DNA of 64,000 nt from Prevotella sp. KH2C16 (GCF_900113305.1 NZ_FOOW01000005.1:62001-126000), one strand, 5' to 3'. Positions 23,125 through 33,887 are shown, counted from the first letter of the stretch. Notes: generated by a model not told the origin, from the sequence alone. Numbers and translations are program-made.

Positions 23125-24393
23125 CTATCCAAAATCATCATATAGAATAGAATCAGAATCAACTCCAAGGCTGTCCAAGTAATCTGTAACGGTCTTTATC
23201 AGCATTGGTGGTCCACAAAGGTAGTATTCGCAATCTTCTGGAGCTTCGTGATCCTTTAAGTAAGTATCCCGTATGCAGTTAACTGCAAATCCCGCATAAT
23301 ATTTAATTCCAGCTTCATCTGCCTTAGGGTCAGGACGGTCTAAAGACAAATGGAAATGAAAGTTGGGATATTCCTTTTCCAAATTCCAGAAGTCTTCAAG
23401 GAAGAAAGCCTCAACCAATGCACGGGCTCCGTAGAAAAAGTGCATCTCGCGGTCGCGAGTATGCAAAGTTTTCAGCATATGCATGATTTGGGAGCGCAAT
23501 GGTGCCATGCCAGCTCCTCCACCAATCCAGATCATCTCTCTTTTTGAATCAAAATGGGGATGGAAGTCTCCGTAAGGCCCACTCATCATTACTTTATCCC
23601 CGGGCTTGAGAGAGAATATATAGGATGAGCCTATGCCTGTGGGCACATTCTGAAACCCTACTTGTGGCCGGGGAAGGAAAGGTGTTGAGGCTATGCGTAC
23701 GGTAAGAGTAATGATATCGCCTTCTGCCGGATAATTGGCCATGGAGTATGCACGAACCGTCGGTGTGGAATTATGGGCTTTCAATGATAGAAGATTAAAA
23801 TTCTGCCATGTACCGATGTACTCATTCCCTATCATGTCTTTATCAAAATCCCTATCATAGTCGATGCACTCATAGGCAGGTATTCTGATTTGAGCATAAG
23901 AACCGGGCACAAAGTCCATATGTTCTCCAGATGGCAAGGCGACCTTAAACTCCTTGATAAAGCTTGAAACATTCCTGTTGGAGATAACGGTACACTCCCA
24001 TTCCTTGACCCCAAGAATAGATTCCGGAACCTTTATTGACAAATCACCTTTTACTTTGCATTGGCATCCCAAACGCCAATGTTCCTTAATTTGTTTACGG
24101 CTGAAGTGAGGACGCTCTGAGTCTAATATTTCCCCACCACCTTCAAGGATTTGTACTTTGCATTGACCACAGCTGGCCTTACCCCCACAAGCTGAAGACA
24201 GGTAGATGCCATTTTCGTTTAAGGTCGACATTAGGCTATTACCTTGCTCTACACTAATAGTTCTGTCGTCATTAATCTTAATGTTCACATTCCCACTCGG
24301 GCTCAGATATTTCTTAGCTATGAGCAGGATGACCACCAGAAGCAAGATGGTAACCAGGAATACAACAATACTATTTAGAATAAATTGTTCCAT
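23125..24393 (-). CDS. nqrF: Na+-translocating NADH:quinone reductase subunit F
   Basis: NqrF is the NADH-oxidising subunit of the sodium-pumping reductase. The 422-residue protein has an N-terminal membrane helix (residues about 5-27), a 2Fe-2S ferredoxin domain with cysteines in SSACGGKASCGQC and GCQC, an FAD domain with RAYSMANYP and a C-terminal NADH-binding domain (MIWIGGGAGMAPLRS, YYLCGPPMLI). Electrons pass from NADH through FAD and the iron-sulfur cluster to NqrC and NqrB. It is the last gene of nqrABCDEF. Confidence 0.97.
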   Translation of the reverse strand: MEQFILNSIVVFLVTILLLVVILLIAKKYLSPSGNVNIKINDDRTISVEQGNSLMSTLNENGIYLSSACGGKASCGQCKVQILEGGGEILDSERPHFSRKQIKEHWRLGCQCKVKGDLSIKVPESILGVKEWECTVISNRNVSSFIKEFKVALPSGEHMDFVPGSYAQIRIPAYECIDYDRDFDKDMIGNEYIGTWQNFNLLSLKAHNSTPTVRAYSMANYPAEGDIITLTVRIASTPFLPRPQVGFQNVPTGIGSSYIFSLKPGDKVMMSGPYGDFHPHFDSKREMIWIGGGAGMAPLRSQIMHMLKTLHTRDREMHFFYGARALVEAFFLEDFWNLEKEYPNFHFHLSLDRPDPKADEAGIKYYAGFAVNCIRDTYLKDHEAPEDCEYYLCGPPMLIKTVTDYLDSLGVDSDSILYDDFG

Positions 24394-24402
24394 AATCGTA
24401 CA

Positions 24403-25011
24403 TTATATTTTAAGTCCGCTAAAGCACATCATAGCCATTGCCATGAGCCCTACGGTAATAAATGTTATGCCAAGCCCTTTCAAAGGCTTGGGCACATCAC
24501 TATATTGCATTTTCTCTCGAATAGCTCCCATGGAGACAATTGCCAGCATCCATCCCAAGCCGGAACCCAATGCATATACAATAGCATCTATCACATTGCC
24601 TATATACTGGCTACTGCTCGGATCCATGTGGATGCGCTGCTGCATAAAAAGGGAGGCACCCATAATGGCACAGTTTACTGCAATGAGAGGCAGAAAGATT
24701 CCAAGGGCACCATAAAGTGAAGGTGAATATTTCTCCACTACCATTTCAACTATTTGCACAATTGCGGCAATGACGGCAATGAAGAGTATAAAACTTAAAT
24801 ATGAAAGCCCTAATGGATCTAAGACTTTGGTCTGCAGTAGATAATCAACAGGGACTGTAACTACAAGTACGAAAGTAACGGCGGCACCAAGCCCAAGGCT
24901 GGTTTTTACATTCTTTGAGACTGCCAAGTATGAGCACATTCCGAGGAAAAATGCAAAAATCATGTTGTCAACAAAGATGCTGCGAAAGAATAAATTTATC
25001 AAATGCTCCAT
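24403..25011 (-). CDS. nqrE: Na+-translocating NADH:quinone reductase subunit E
   Basis: This 202-residue integral membrane subunit of Nqr has six predicted helices. It shows the family start [26 protein letters not shown] and a cysteine-bearing helix near the N-terminus, one of the residues that hold the membrane iron centre with NqrD. It is homologous to NqrD and to RnfA. Its start overlaps the end of nqrD by one base. Confidence 0.96.
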   Translation of the reverse strand: MEHLINLFFRSIFVDNMIFAFFLGMCSYLAVSKNVKTSLGLGAAVTFVLVVTVPVDYLLQTKVLDPLGLSYLSFILFIAVIAAIVQIVEMVVEKYSPSLYGALGIFLPLIAVNCAIMGASLFMQQRIHMDPSSSQYIGNVIDAIVYALGSGLGWMLAIVSMGAIREKMQYSDVPKPLKGLGITFITVGLMAMAMMCFSGLKI

Positions 25012-25640
25012 TACTTATCCTCCTCCTTATAAAAATATGCACGATGTACCCAAATAACACATCCCAAAAGAATGAGTGCCATAGCCGGCATGCTCATCAT
25101 ACCATTGTTCATATAGCCGGCATGATATACTGAATCCGGGATAATCTGGAAGCCAAGTAGGCCGCCGCGCCCAAAGAATTCACGGACGGCACCCACAATG
25201 ACGAGAATCATTGCATATCCCAATCCGTTGCCCAATCCGTCAAGGAATGAAGGCCAAGGCTTGTTTATCATCGCAAAAGCCTCAAGGCGTCCCATGAGAA
25301 TGCAGTTAGTAATGATTAATCCGACATATACAGAAAGCTGTACGCTCACATCATAATTGTAGGCTTTGAGTACTTGGCTCACGATAGTAACCAATGCTGC
25401 AACCACTACCAGCTGTACGATGATGCGTATTCGCATTGGAATCGTATTGCGGATAACTGAAATGATTACATTTGAGAATGCCGTGATTACTGTAACTGCC
25501 AATCCCATTACGATGGCTGGCTTCAGTTGAGTGGTTACGGCGAGTGCTGAGCAAATGCCGAGTACCTGGACAATAATAGGATTGTTCAGATTGAGAGGTC
25601 CTGTAAATGCCTCCCTATTTTGTTTGTTGAATAGTTCCAT
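25011..25640 (-). CDS. nqrD: Na+-translocating NADH:quinone reductase subunit D
   Basis: This 209-residue membrane subunit has about six helices and the motifs [36 protein letters not shown] and [13 protein letters not shown]. With NqrE it binds an iron centre in the membrane and lines the sodium path. It is the Nqr counterpart of RnfE. It lies two bases after nqrC and overlaps nqrE. Confidence 0.96.
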   Translation of the reverse strand: MELFNKQNREAFTGPLNLNNPIIVQVLGICSALAVTTQLKPAIVMGLAVTVITAFSNVIISVIRNTIPMRIRIIVQLVVVAALVTIVSQVLKAYNYDVSVQLSVYVGLIITNCILMGRLEAFAMINKPWPSFLDGLGNGLGYAMILVIVGAVREFFGRGGLLGFQIIPDSVYHAGYMNNGMMSMPAMALILLGCVIWVHRAYFYKEEDK

Positions 25641-25642
25641 GT

Positions 25643-26344
25643 TTATTTATCACTTAAGAAAACCATATACTTTTCTAGACAGGAGTGTAGCATATCTGTT
25701 ACTCCGTTAGAAGTAAGTGTTGCACCGGTAACAGCGTCCACCTGTGTTGTTGCGTCATCTACTTTCTTGTTTACAGAGATAGCTATAGAGTTAGCTTCTC
25801 CCGCCTTGAAGATTTTTTTTCCTTGGAATTTCTCCTGCCAACTCTGATTGTCTTTGATCTCTGCCCCTAAGCCTGCAGTCTCACTTTCATGATTGAAATA
25901 GACACCGTAAACGGTGCATTTGTCTTCATTTAGGGAAATATACCCAGAGATCGGTCCCCAAAGTCCCATCCCATAAAGGGGTATTACATACTTGCGTTTT
26001 CCGTTAACCGTGCACAAGAACAGAGCCAGCTTGCCAGATTTCTGGTCAGCGCTATTCAGGGAAAATCCATCATCTTCTCCACCTGCTGCACCAGGAGCGA
26101 GGATCTTATAGTTCTCATCTATGATTTCGTCAGCTTCCACTACCTTTTTATATTGAGCTTCAGCCTCTTCATTCGTTATGTTACGAATATTAAGAGAATA
26201 GAGTATTTGTTTCTTTTTATCGAGAGCTATATTGGCATTTTGCTTCCCTTCCAGACCCTTTGAGACAAAAGCCAGCAGGAATGCAACTATCAGCACAAGA
26301 ATGGCTGAATAGATAATCGTATATGAATTAGAATTAGTTTTCAT
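25643..26344 (-). CDS. nqrC: Na+-translocating NADH:quinone reductase subunit C
   Basis: NqrC carries a covalent FMN on the periplasmic side. The 233-residue protein has an N-terminal membrane helix (SYTIIYSAILVLIVAFLLAF) and the flavin attachment motif DAVTGATLTSNGV near residue 208, where the second threonine of TGAT takes FMN. The open frame extends upstream to 26443 inside nqrB, but the start at 26344 (MKTNSNSYTII) places the helix at the N-terminus as in relatives. Confidence 0.95.
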   Translation of the reverse strand: MKTNSNSYTIIYSAILVLIVAFLLAFVSKGLEGKQNANIALDKKKQILYSLNIRNITNEEAEAQYKKVVEADEIIDENYKILAPGAAGGEDDGFSLNSADQKSGKLALFLCTVNGKRKYVIPLYGMGLWGPISGYISLNEDKCTVYGVYFNHESETAGLGAEIKDNQSWQEKFQGKKIFKAGEANSIAISVNKKVDDATTQVDAVTGATLTSNGVTDMLHSCLEKYMVFLSDK

Positions 26345-26357
26345 ATTCCATCCTTTC

Positions 26358-27509
26358 TTATTTTTTACTGATACGGTTAGCACGATGAGTGATATTGCGC
26401 TGAACCACACAATAGTCAATAAGCGGTGCAAACATATTACCAAAGAAGATGGCCAGCATCATTCCCTCTGGATATCCAGGATTCATTACTCTGACAATAA
26501 TTGCAAGAGCGCCGACGAATAATCCGTAGATATATTTACCCGTTTCCGTGCGGGCACTCGTAACAGGGTCGGTTGCCATAAATACAGCACCAAAGCAGAA
26601 TCCTCCAAGAATAATGTGTTGCCACCATGGCATTTCTGTCATCCCTAAAGCTTGGAAAACACATGCCATTACAATGCCTCCGGCAAAAACACTTCCCATG
26701 GTTTTCCAAGAAGCAATACCTGTCCATAAAAGTATAAATGCCCCAATGGCAATCGCAATAACGGAAGTCTCCCCTACGGAACCGGGAATCAATCCAGTTA
26801 CCATGTTCCAATTAAATGGTACGATATCTCCTTGCATGAGCATACTGAGAGGAGTGGCACAGGTAAGGCCATCAGGAAGCGTGTGTCCCAGTCCGCAGAT
26901 AGTGTCGGTGGATACCCATACCTGATCCCCTGTCATCTTATTTGAATAGGAAAAGAAAAGGAACATGCGAGCAGCTATGGCTACATTGAAGATGTTCATC
27001 CCTGTACCGCCAAAAATCTCTTTTGCAAAGATAACGGCAAATGCAATAGCCAGTATCAATATCCATAACGGGGTATTGACTGGGATTATCAAAGGAATCA
27101 GGATGCCTGTAACCAAGTACCCTTCTTGTATTTCTTCATGTTTCCACTGAGCCCATGCAAATTCAATACCGAGGCCGACAATATAGCTTATCAGAATTTT
27201 GGGTAACAATGCAAGTAGTCCATAGGCAAAAGCACTCCAAAATGGAATGTTGTCTACTCCGGCAGCCGTATAGTTCTGGTAGCCTATATTATACATTCCG
27301 AAGAGCATAGCAGGCATTAGGGCTATTACAACAAGGCTCATGATGCGCTTGGAGTCTATGGAATCATGGATAGAGACTCCACTCTTGGATGTTTCATTGG
27401 AGACGAAGAGGAAACTCTCGAACCCGGTATAAAGGCTCCAAAGCGAATGAAGTCTGCCACCTTCCTCGAAGTTCGGTTTAATTTTGTTAAAATAATTTTT
27501 AAGCCACAT
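26358..27509 (-). CDS. nqrB: Na+-translocating NADH:quinone reductase subunit B
   Basis: NqrB is the main membrane subunit, holding covalent FMN, riboflavin and the quinone site. The 383-residue protein has about 10 helices. The FMN attachment threonine is expected in GLTCATPLSM, the local form of the S-x-A-T motif, near residue 215. Other conserved regions are SDSKRIMSLVVIALMPAM-like text near residue 55 and MATDPVTSARTETGKYIYG near the C-terminus. It lies four bases after nqrA and 13 before nqrC. Confidence 0.96.
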   Translation of the reverse strand: MWLKNYFNKIKPNFEEGGRLHSLWSLYTGFESFLFVSNETSKSGVSIHDSIDSKRIMSLVVIALMPAMLFGMYNIGYQNYTAAGVDNIPFWSAFAYGLLALLPKILISYIVGLGIEFAWAQWKHEEIQEGYLVTGILIPLIIPVNTPLWILILAIAFAVIFAKEIFGGTGMNIFNVAIAARMFLFFSYSNKMTGDQVWVSTDTICGLGHTLPDGLTCATPLSMLMQGDIVPFNWNMVTGLIPGSVGETSVIAIAIGAFILLWTGIASWKTMGSVFAGGIVMACVFQALGMTEMPWWQHIILGGFCFGAVFMATDPVTSARTETGKYIYGLFVGALAIIVRVMNPGYPEGMMLAIFFGNMFAPLIDYCVVQRNITHRANRISKK

Positions 27510-27513
27510 ATCC

Positions 27514-28863
27514 TTAAGCGTTTTCTTTTCTCAATGTATCCAATCCCTTCCGAACGATTTCCTGCAGCGGTAACTTACTACTATCTACAAACTCGGCTAC
27601 CGCAAAATCTTCTGGTGATATTTCATAAATGCCCAGTTCTTCCTGCTTGTCAATGTCCCCGGCAATAATTGCTTTTATCAAATACTCTGCATAAATGTCC
27701 ATAGGAAGGACTTTGTCGTATTCTCCACTCATAATCATGTGGCGCTCCCCTCCCTTTATGCGTGCATCAAGGTCATATTCTTTCCCCTTTTGCAACCAGC
27801 TAAAATAGCTTCTGCTTATAGAAAATTGCTTAGTGCGGGGCAGAATCCACCCTAATATCTCGTCTGCATTATCTCCTTCAGGAATCACGCAGACTTCAGA
27901 AGTATGTGCTCCTAAATAGTCTTCCGTATTTGCCTTTCTTCCAGTAAGTGGATTTCCATTGATGATACGAATGTGGTCGGTTCGTACCAGATTGCCTTCT
28001 AATATAGACTTCAATGGAGTTCCAACAAGCGTGTTAACATATTGGGGACTTGTAACTCCGCTTCCAGCGATGGCTATGGTGCGTGTGAGATCAACTTTCC
28101 CTTCAAGAAATAATCTACCGAAGAAGATAACGGCTGTTGGGTCTACAACCCAAACAACTTCACCTTTATTTACAGGATTTAAATGGTTGACTTGAATACC
28201 AACATTACCTGCCGGGCAAGGACCGTCAAATATAGTAATTTGTACATCAGTAGCGGCAGTTAGTGCCTTTGCCTTAGCTTTGGCTCCAATGCCAAGATAA
28301 GTTTTAGAAACTCTGCTAAGAGCTGTCAATCCGGCTTGGAACTCGGCTTCGTTCCCTTCCAGTTCAATTTCGAAGTCGCCAGCCAAAGGCATATCCCGTA
28401 ACGCTGAAACAAAAATGGCCTTTGGCTTTGTTTCCGGATTAGTCGATATAGCATAAGGTATTTGATTGATGTAGCCGAACAGACCAGCCTTGAGAAGTGA
28501 ATCCTTTACTTCCTGGGCATCAAGTAAAGAGGGATTTTTCTTCTCAAAGTTTACATATTCTTGCTGAGCATCAGCTTTTACTTTGACACAAACTATCTTG
28601 CGGCGCTCCCCTCTAACAATTGCAGTAATGGTACCACTGACAGGAGAAGCAAACTTCACGCAAGGATAGAACTTGTTGACAAACAAGGCTTCACCAACCT
28701 TTATATGGTCTCCTTCTTTTACGGTTATTTTCGGAGAAATGCCTATGAAATCATCTGGTACAAGTGCATACTCTTCACTCTTCTCAAGATTGATTTTGGC
28801 ATTTACGGCTTTGCCTTTTAGCTTAATGTCTAAGCCCTTACGCAACTTAATAACATTTGCCAT
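27514..28863 (-). CDS. nqrA: Na+-translocating NADH:quinone reductase subunit A
   Basis: NqrA is a peripheral cytoplasmic subunit of the complex. The 449-residue protein has the family start VIKLRKGLDIKLKGKA, a lipoyl-like segment (VKEGDHIKVGEALF) and HTSEVCVIPEGDNADEILGW in the C-terminal half. It has no membrane segment. It is the first gene of the six-gene operon and is divergent from tamB, with a TAATTTTG box 48 bp upstream. Confidence 0.96.
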   Translation of the reverse strand: MANVIKLRKGLDIKLKGKAVNAKINLEKSEEYALVPDDFIGISPKITVKEGDHIKVGEALFVNKFYPCVKFASPVSGTITAIVRGERRKIVCVKVKADAQQEYVNFEKKNPSLLDAQEVKDSLLKAGLFGYINQIPYAISTNPETKPKAIFVSALRDMPLAGDFEIELEGNEAEFQAGLTALSRVSKTYLGIGAKAKAKALTAATDVQITIFDGPCPAGNVGIQVNHLNPVNKGEVVWVVDPTAVIFFGRLFLEGKVDLTRTIAIAGSGVTSPQYVNTLVGTPLKSILEGNLVRTDHIRIINGNPLTGRKANTEDYLGAHTSEVCVIPEGDNADEILGWILPRTKQFSISRSYFSWLQKGKEYDLDARIKGGERHMIMSGEYDKVLPMDIYAEYLIKAIIAGDIDKQEELGIYEISPEDFAVAEFVDSSKLPLQEIVRKGLDTLRKENA

Positions 28864-28910
28864 ATTTAATTGATTATATTTTAAGAATTTTTATTCTTCA
28901 TATGTGATTG

Positions 28911-28918
28911 CAAAATTA
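28911..28918 (-). promoter_or_regulatory. -7 box for the nqr operon
   Basis: The minus strand reads TAATTTTG, 47 bp before nqrA. The intergenic region is strongly AT-rich. Confidence 0.5.
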
Positions 28919-28982
28919 ACAAAAAATACTTATAAAAGGAAGAAAAATTAGTTATTTATTTTTTATTGCAATAAAATTAATG

Positions 28983-28990
28983 TACTTTTG
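28983..28990 (+). promoter_or_regulatory. -7 box for tamB
   Basis: TACTTTTG overlaps the most upstream possible TTG start (28988), so translation should begin further down, at TTG 29003 or 29009. Confidence 0.5.
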
Positions 28991-29008
28991 TGGCACATAT
29001 TCTTGCCT

Positions 29009-32000
29009 TTGAGGAAGTTCAAGCATATAATATTAGGTATAGTATGGACTATAGCTGGTCTGTATCTATTGTTGGTTTTACTGACGCATCTCCCGCCAGT
29101 ACAGCATTTTATAGCTGTCCAAGTTAGCAACTCATTAGCCCGGAAATTAGGAACGGCCGTTAATATTGGGCGTGTGGATATTGGTTTTTTGAATCGTTTT
29201 ATCATAGATGATTTTTTGATAAAGGATCAGAAAGGTTATCAGATGTTGAAGGCTACCCGTCTCTCAGCAAAGGTAGATTTGTTGCCTTTTATACAAGGCC
29301 GGGTGTCTATTTCCTCTGTGCAGCTGTTTGGTTTACAAGCTAATTTATATAAGGAAACGGAAAAAGAAGATTCGAATTTCCAGTTTCTTATAGACTCTTT
29401 GGCTTCAAAGGATACAACAGTTCATACCCCGCTCGACTTAGCCATCAATTCTTTGATTATTCGAAATGGAAAGCTAAAGTATAATGAACTATATACCACT
29501 GAGTCCCCAAACACATTGTCATTACAGCACATAGATATAAAAGATATCAGCGCACATCTTATTTTGAATGTACTTAGAGACGATTCCCTGAATTTGAATG
29601 TAAATAAAATGGCATTTAAAGAAGTAAAAGGGATGGATGTGAATTTGCTTAAATTTAAATTGATTGCTAATAAGACAAAGGCTGAGCTTGCCAATTTTCG
29701 CCTTGAGCTCCCCAATTCATGGCTGAGGGCAGACTTGATAACAGCAAATTACGCATTTAATAATAATGACAAGTTGGAATTACCCTCATTAACTTATCAA
29801 GGTGAAATTGCAGGTTCAGAGATAGCTCTATGCGACTTTTCGAGTTTAGACTATTCCCTGAAAGGTTTCAAAACTCCGTTTAATCTCTCTTCTTCGTTTT
29901 CAGGAACAAGTACTTCGTTAAGGGTAAAAAACATTGAAGTGGAATCTCAGAATCGAGACTTTAGATTGCAGGCGAATGGATCTATTAGCCATTGGGGGAA
30001 CAATCCCAGATGGAATGTATCAGTTGGAAATTTGTCCATAAGTTCTGACGGTCTAAATATGATAGCTGAGAATTTTAGGAAAAAAATAAATTTACCTAAA
30101 GAACTAACCAGGATTGGAAGCCTTAAGTATCGCGGTGAAATCGGCGGTTTTGACAAGAATTTGTCGGTAAATGGTATTCTTGTAACAGATGTGGGAAGTG
30201 CAAATCTTGCATTAGGCAAACATGGGACAACCTTTAATGGGCATATTGAGACGGATGGTATTAGGCTGAGCAAGGTTTTACCTGATGATGATTTTGGATT
30301 AATAGCTACAAATCTTGATGTAAAAGGGATATTAAATGCTAAGTCCATACCCAGTTTAACGGCTAACGGGACAATTCAAAGGTTTGACTACAAAGGCTAT
30401 AGTTACAAGAATTTAACGATAAATGGAACTTTGCTCAACGGGCTATTTAATGGCGCATTGGGAATAGACGATCCTAATGGGAAAATTGATTTGCAAGGCA
30501 GCTTCAATACAAATAGCTCAAATTCCTATACCAAGATTACCGCGCAAGTTAGACGCCTTAACCCCTCTGCCTTAAAGTTTACAAATCAATATCCTGGCAC
30601 GATATTCAGTTTTGACACTAATATAGACCTGACAGGTAAAAGCCTGAACTCATTAGACGGTATTATCAGTATCCGTAATTTCTCGATGGAATCAAGAGAA
30701 AATGCCTATAGTCTTTCATCTTTAACGATTCGATCTTCGTCTGATGGGAATGGCCGACAAATTGAAATGACAAGCGACTTTGGGAATGTACAGATGTATG
30801 GTAAGTTTGATTACGCTTCCATAGGCGGTAGTGTCGCAGATTTGATAGGTAACAGATTGCCAACCCTCCCCGGACTTCCCACCAATATTCCTAAGCATGA
30901 CAACCGTTTTTCCATCAATGCAACTATAATCCGCTCTGACTGGCTTAATAAATTGTTGGATATCCCATTAGAATTGAATGAGCCTGCCCATATAGAGGGA
31001 TATATTAATGATTCTGAGAAAAAGGTGAATCTGGTATTCAGGATGCCCCGATTTGTGTATAGGGGGAACCTATATGAACAAGGATATCTGGATATAAACA
31101 GCCCCAATGACACCTTGATAGCCAATGTCAAGTTTCGGCAGATGAGTAAAATAGGCGGTTTTACAAATTGGGTTATTAAGGCAAGTGCTGCAGACAATAA
31201 ACTTGCGACTTTGCTTTCGTTTCAAAATAAAGGGGATTTAGATTATGCCGGGATTCTTGATACACAGACCCAGTTCTTCAGGAATGAGAGAAATGAGCCG
31301 GCTGCACACATCATGGTTCACACATCTGATATCAATGTCGGCGACAGTATATGGACCATAAATCCGTCAGATATAGTCTATAGTAAAAATCGTGCCATTA
31401 TTGACCACTTTGCCATCGAGCATAATAGCCAGCATGTCATTGTTAGTGGAATTGCTACGAAAAGCATTAAGGATACAGTAGGAATAGATTTGCAGGGAGT
31501 TGATGTGAATTATGTTTTAAATTTGCTTAATTTCCATTCCGTTGAATTTGGCGGGAAAGCTACCGGGCATGCATATCTGTCAGGTGTTTTTGAAAATCCG
31601 GAGGCTCATGCCAATTTGATGGTGTCAGACTTTACTTTTGAGGATGGCCGTATGGGCATTCTCTCTGCCGATGTAAATCTGAATAATAGAGAGCGGCAGA
31701 TTGATATCGATGGGATTGCATACGATGAGGATAACAGTCGCACATTAATCAAGGGGTATGTGTCGCCGCAAAAGAATTATATCGATTTGGGCATTAAGGC
31801 ACAGAATACGAGGTGTGAATTTCTGGAGGGCTTCTGTGGGAGCTTTATGCGGGATGTCAATGTGCATGCAAATGGAGCTTGTCGAGTTATAGGAGCTTTA
31901 GACGAGGTGAACCTGACAGGAAAGCTTGTAGCGAATGGAACGGTTGGCATCACACCACTGAATACTGTATACATTCTGAAAAATGATACGATTACGATGA

Positions 32001-33433
32001 TTCCGAATGAAATTGTATTTTCAAACGATTCCATCTTGGATCACAGAGGGCACTATGGTGTCGTGAACGGGGCATTACATCATAAAGCACTTACAAATTT
32101 AACATACGATCTGAATCTCTCCGTCGATAATTTGTTGGCTTATGACTTTCATGAGTTTGGCTCAGACTCATTCTACGGGACTGTTTATGCGACGGGCACT
32201 TGTGATATTGCTGGCCGTAGTGGAAGTCTGGACTTTAATATTAATGCCACCCCTGAGAAGGGCTCGTTTATAGTCTATAATGCGGCAAGTCCGGCGGCGA
32301 TTAGCAACCAGACTTTTATTCATTGGAGGGACAGGAATGATTCTCTCCAGATAGATTCCGTGGGGGAAAACCGCCCCTTGCAATCGGAAAGCACCGCTAT
32401 AAGCATTCCAACAGACATTCATTTGAATTTTCTTATCAACAGTAATCCGAACTTAAATCTGCGCGTGCTCATGGATCAGGAGTCAGGCGACATGATTTCT
32501 CTGTATGGGAAAGGTGCCATTCGTGCGACCTATTATAATAAAGGGGCATTTGACATGTTTGGTAACTATGATGTGGATTATGGGACTTACAAGCTCACCA
32601 TCCAGAATGTCATCAGTCGCAATTTTGAGTTTCAGGAAGGGAGTCGTATTGTTTTTGGCGGAGATGCCTATAATGCAGCTTTAAATTTAAAGGCAAAATA
32701 TACGGTAAACGGGGTAAGCCTTGCAGATTTGAACATTGGCCGGTCATTCTCGAATAACAATATCCGGGTAAACTGCCTCATGAATATTACGGGTACTCCG
32801 GCATCTCCCCAAATTGACTTTGGCTTAGACTTGCCCACCGTGAATAGTGAGGCAAAGCAGATGGTAATGAACCTCATTAATAGCGAGGAGGAGATGAATC
32901 AGCAGGTTCTGTATCTTTTAGCCATCGGCCGATTCTATTCCCAGGGAAACAATAACGCCGTTGCCGAGGGCACCTCCACCCAGCAGAGCGAAACATCATT
33001 GGCCATGCAAAGTATTCTGAGCGGTCAGCTAAGCCAGCAGTTGAATAATGTCCTGAAGAGTGTTGTCAATAACAGTAATTGGAATTTAGGCGCGAACATC
33101 TCAACGGGGACAGAAGGCTTTAACAATGCGGAATACGAAGGCATATTAAGTGGTCATTTGCTAAACAACAGACTCTTGTTCAACGGGCAATTTGGATATC
33201 GGGATAATGCGAATGCGACGACGAGTTTTATCGGAGACTTTGACTTGAGATACCTCATCGTGCCGAATGGAGACTTTGCCATCAGGGTTTATAACCAAAC
33301 CAATGATAGATATTTCACTCGCAACAGCCTGAACACACAGGGACTGGGATTCATAATTAAGAAAGACTTCTCTAATTGGAAAGATTTATGGGGAATATCC
33401 CGGAAGAAAAAACAAAATCCCAGAATAAAGTGA
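29009..33433 (+). CDS. tamB: TamB-like translocation and assembly module protein
   Basis: This protein of about 1,474 residues has one N-terminal membrane helix (HIILGIVWTIAGLYLLLVLL), a very long repetitive beta-rich body with AsmA-like opening (VNIGRVDIGFLNRFIIDDFLIKD) and a C-terminal DUF490/TamB domain with KYTVNGVSLADLNIGRSF and NVLKSVVNNSNWNLGANIS. TamB-type proteins bridge inner and outer membranes and move phospholipid or help assemble outer-membrane proteins. No ATG is available near the start. TTG at 29009 is chosen because the promoter overlaps the earlier TTG. It is divergent from nqr. Confidence 0.9.
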   Translation: MRKFKHIILGIVWTIAGLYLLLVLLTHLPPVQHFIAVQVSNSLARKLGTAVNIGRVDIGFLNRFIIDDFLIKDQKGYQMLKATRLSAKVDLLPFIQGRVSISSVQLFGLQANLYKETEKEDSNFQFLIDSLASKDTTVHTPLDLAINSLIIRNGKLKYNELYTTESPNTLSLQHIDIKDISAHLILNVLRDDSLNLNVNKMAFKEVKGMDVNLLKFKLIANKTKAELANFRLELPNSWLRADLITANYAFNNNDKLELPSLTYQGEIAGSEIALCDFSSLDYSLKGFKTPFNLSSSFSGTSTSLRVKNIEVESQNRDFRLQANGSISHWGNNPRWNVSVGNLSISSDGLNMIAENFRKKINLPKELTRIGSLKYRGEIGGFDKNLSVNGILVTDVGSANLALGKHGTTFNGHIETDGIRLSKVLPDDDFGLIATNLDVKGILNAKSIPSLTANGTIQRFDYKGYSYKNLTINGTLLNGLFNGALGIDDPNGKIDLQGSFNTNSSNSYTKITAQVRRLNPSALKFTNQYPGTIFSFDTNIDLTGKSLNSLDGIISIRNFSMESRENAYSLSSLTIRSSSDGNGRQIEMTSDFGNVQMYGKFDYASIGGSVADLIGNRLPTLPGLPTNIPKHDNRFSINATIIRSDWLNKLLDIPLELNEPAHIEGYINDSEKKVNLVFRMPRFVYRGNLYEQGYLDINSPNDTLIANVKFRQMSKIGGFTNWVIKASAADNKLATLLSFQNKGDLDYAGILDTQTQFFRNERNEPAAHIMVHTSDINVGDSIWTINPSDIVYSKNRAIIDHFAIEHNSQHVIVSGIATKSIKDTVGIDLQGVDVNYVLNLLNFHSVEFGGKATGHAYLSGVFENPEAHANLMVSDFTFEDGRMGILSADVNLNNRERQIDIDGIAYDEDNSRTLIKGYVSPQKNYIDLGIKAQNTRCEFLEGFCGSFMRDVNVHANGACRVIGALDEVNLTGKLVANGTVGITPLNTVYILKNDTITMIPNEIVFSNDSILDHRGHYGVVNGALHHKALTNLTYDLNLSVDNLLAYDFHEFGSDSFYGTVYATGTCDIAGRSGSLDFNINATPEKGSFIVYNAASPAAISNQTFIHWRDRNDSLQIDSVGENRPLQSESTAISIPTDIHLNFLINSNPNLNLRVLMDQESGDMISLYGKGAIRATYYNKGAFDMFGNYDVDYGTYKLTIQNVISRNFEFQEGSRIVFGGDAYNAALNLKAKYTVNGVSLADLNIGRSFSNNNIRVNCLMNITGTPASPQIDFGLDLPTVNSEAKQMVMNLINSEEEMNQQVLYLLAIGRFYSQGNNNAVAEGTSTQQSETSLAMQSILSGQLSQQLNNVLKSVVNNSNWNLGANISTGTEGFNNAEYEGILSGHLLNNRLLFNGQFGYRDNANATTSFIGDFDLRYLIVPNGDFAIRVYNQTNDRYFTRNSLNTQGLGFIIKKDFSNWKDLWGISRKKKQNPRIK

Positions 33434-33717
33434 TTAAGGTTTACTAAAAAACTCCCGATAGAGTCCTCTCCTGTTTTCTGTCTCTGGAGGGGCCGTATAA
33501 TAAGTTTGATTTTATAAGAGGAAGTCATTTCTATCCTAAGGAAAATCAAGAGTTGACCTTATTTCAGAAATCTTTATTTGATAAAACAAATGTTTGACTA
33601 TCTCCCAAATTTTATCCAGGTTTCAATTCGTAACCTCTAAAGACTTTTCGTTGAACTGACAAACTGCATATACGCTTTTTATAGAATAATTATTCGGAAA
33701 TTACCATAATGGCGAAT

Positions 33718-33827
33718 GAAAAATGCCTTTCCGAAGCCTTTTAACGGCTTCAAGGAATGTAGAAAGCCGTCGGCTATTGGCCCGAAAGCCGCCAAAAGCA
33801 TTGCCGAAGACGGCTTTTTAGTCTTGC
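33718..33827. repeat. Five-unit 22-bp array, GAAAGCCG type
   Basis: Units start at 33718, 33740, 33762, 33784 and 33806. The third and fourth begin with GAAAGCCG and end in CC. The second and fifth share GGCTT at the same offset (positions 7-11). The pitch is exactly 22 bp. The first two units are more degenerate. It sits between tamB and rpsA, both on the plus strand. Confidence 0.65.
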
Positions 33828-33887
33828 CATCATAGCTTCCCCTCTAAAGAAATGATGTCCATTTGTAAAGAAAAAGAAAACTTGAGC

